In this document: piece after piece, positions 63,106-64,000 of the stretch
Numbering within the stretch: position 1 is the first letter of the stretch
How the letters are laid out: each line of letters opens with the position of its first letter
Source of the DNA: Ruegeria sp. AD91A
Lineage (GTDB): Bacteria; Pseudomonadota; Alphaproteobacteria; Rhodobacterales; Rhodobacteraceae
Direction of reading: 5' to 3'
NCBI RefSeq assembly: GCF_003443535.1
Contig: NZ_CP031946.1
Coordinates: 1,984,001-2,048,000 of the forward strand
DNA length: 64,000 nt
Program-made: the position numbers and the translations under genes
The notes under the pieces: generated by a model
Told to the model about the DNA's origin: nothing
What the model saw: the letters and a program-made list of their open reading frames with translations, nothing else
Database searches by the model: none

Positions 63106-64000
63106 GCACACTTGAGATGATCGAAGCCGCCGCAGATCGGCTGAAAGGACACGTCCGCGAAACACCGATCCTGTCGTCGCCCTTTCTCGACAACCTCGCA
63201 AGCCGCCGAATCTGGGTCAAACCGGAATGCCTGCAACATACCGGCAGTTTCAAGTTTCGCGGCGCGTGGTCGGCCATTTCCGCGCTGGATGAGGGCGTAC
63301 GCAAGCGCGGCGTGATCGCATATTCATCGGGCAACCACGCGCAGGGCGTTGCGATGGCTGCTTCGAAACATCGTATTGCCTCGGTCATCGTCATGCCGTC
63401 AGACGCGCCGCAACTCAAGATCGACAATACCCGCGCGCTGGGCGGAGAAGTCGTTTTGTACGATCGCGCGAATGAAAGCCGGGAGGAGATTGGCGAAGCC
63501 ATCGCGGCAGAGCGTGGTCTGACCCTGATCCGCCCCTATGACGAACCGCAGGTCATCGCGGGGCAAGGCACAACTGGGCTTGAAATAGCGAAGCAGGCTG
63601 CGGAACTTGGGGTTTCGCATGCGGATGTTCTGATCTGTTGCGGCGGAGGGGGTTTGACCTCTGGCATTGCGCTGGCATTGGAAAAACACGCGCCGAACTT
63701 GCGGGCGCGGCCCTGTGAGCCGGAAGGGTTCGACGACGTCAAACGATCATTGGCGTCAGGTCAAATTCAAAACAACACTGCGGCTTCAGGAAACATATGC
63801 GATGCCATCCTGACACCACAGCCTGGCGCCATCACCTTTCCGATTCTTCATCGTCTTTGTGGGCCCGGAATGTCTGTCACCGAAGAAGAGGCGTTGCAGG
63901 CCATGGCACATGCATTTCTGCGCCTCAAAATCGTATTGGAGCCCGGTGGTGCCGTAGCGCTGGCCTCGGCCCTTTTCCGGGGCAACGAGATCGAGGGTGA
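63102..64000 (+). CDS. Threonine/serine dehydratase family PLP enzyme (partial, runs off right edge)
   Basis: The frame starts at 63102 with ATGA overlap of the hydrolase stop and is open to the end of the window (about 299 residues visible). The PLP lysine is Lys51 in HTGSFKFRGAWSA, SSGNHAQGVA is the substrate loop, and the phosphate-binding turn is ICCGGGGLTSG at about residues 179-188. Length so far and motif order fit fold-type II threonine/serine dehydratases, including threo-3-hydroxyaspartate dehydratase. Which amino acid it uses is not settled. No C-terminal ACT domain can be seen. Confidence 0.87.
   Translation, partial: MSTLEMIEAAADRLKGHVRETPILSSPFLDNLASRRIWVKPECLQHTGSFKFRGAWSAISALDEGVRKRGVIAYSSGNHAQGVAMAASKHRIASVIVMPSDAPQLKIDNTRALGGEVVLYDRANESREEIGEAIAAERGLTLIRPYDEPQVIAGQGTTGLEIAKQAAELGVSHADVLICCGGGGLTSGIALALEKHAPNLRARPCEPEGFDDVKRSLASGQIQNNTAASGNICDAILTPQPGAITFPILHRLCGPGMSVTEEEALQAMAHAFLRLKIVLEPGGAVALASALFRGNEIEG

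Noticed and set aside
1..64000. CRISPR arrays, prophage, insertion sequences, tRNA or rRNA genes, toxin-antitoxin or known defence systems
   Set aside because: I looked for direct repeats with spacers, transposase or integrase motifs, structural phage genes and tRNA cloverleaf patterns and saw none.

Overview
The window looks like a chromosomal segment of an alphaproteobacterium of the Rhodobacteraceae, most likely the marine Roseobacter group (Ruegeria-like). The evidence is a GC-rich chromosome with ATGA-type gene overlaps, a SAM/SAH riboswitch in front of metK, an Irr-type Fur regulator beside fabA-fabB-fabI, the rpsA/ihfB/lapA-domain/trpF order, a fused NuoE-NuoF-type formate dehydrogenase subunit, and a roseobacter-style intergenic repeat. 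The species assignment is inference; no rRNA or tRNA gene was seen. Both ends cut a gene: an SDR-type oxidoreductase at the left and a threonine/serine dehydratase at the right.

Layout. 1-9.1 kb: SDR oxidoreductase, VIT-family transporter, a ycjX-GNAT-ycjF cluster, truA, a Ni/Co-type exporter with its DUF1007 partner, a thioesterase and a GhrA-like reductase. 9.1-17.2 kb: two small secreted proteins, a divergent GAPDH, and the tamA-tamB outer-membrane assembly pair. TamB carries three 109-residue tandem repeats. 17.2-23.3 kb: NAD-dependent formate dehydrogenase (two genes) with an upstream LysR regulator. 23.5-27.9 kb: a visibly AT-richer patch with an autotransporter, a truncated LuxR-type DNA-binding domain, ychF and a PagL-like lipid A deacylase. 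27.9-33.4 kb: trpA, an FMN-dependent lactate dehydrogenase, rplY-pth, a serine hydrolase and a DUF2237 protein. 33.4-35.1 kb: a second beta-barrel surface protein.

35.8-47.1 kb, mostly minus strand: trpB, trpF, LapA-domain protein, ihfB, rpsA, then cmk, aroA and trmB. The rpsA-cmk neighbourhood is split by about 3.8 kb of accessory genes, including a flavin-dependent tryptophan-halogenase-like protein. 47.1-54.8 kb: the conserved miaB-phoH-ybeY-corC-lnt block followed by metK, with a small outer-membrane barrel gene between miaB and phoH. 54.9-64 kb: a conserved glycosyltransferase-like protein, a phytanoyl-CoA dioxygenase-family enzyme with a divergent LysR gene, irr, fabA-fabB-fabI, a small membrane protein, an FKBP, and a translationally coupled trio (haloacid dehalogenase, alpha/beta hydrolase, threonine dehydratase).

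Most of the window is housekeeping: translation, Trp and aromatic synthesis, fatty-acid synthesis and envelope biogenesis. The parts most worth a second look are the riboswitch, the halogenase island, the LuxR remnant/autotransporter junction, the TamB repeat array and several candidate operators. No CRISPR array, prophage, insertion sequence or clear defence system was found, and I do not claim a wholly new system here.
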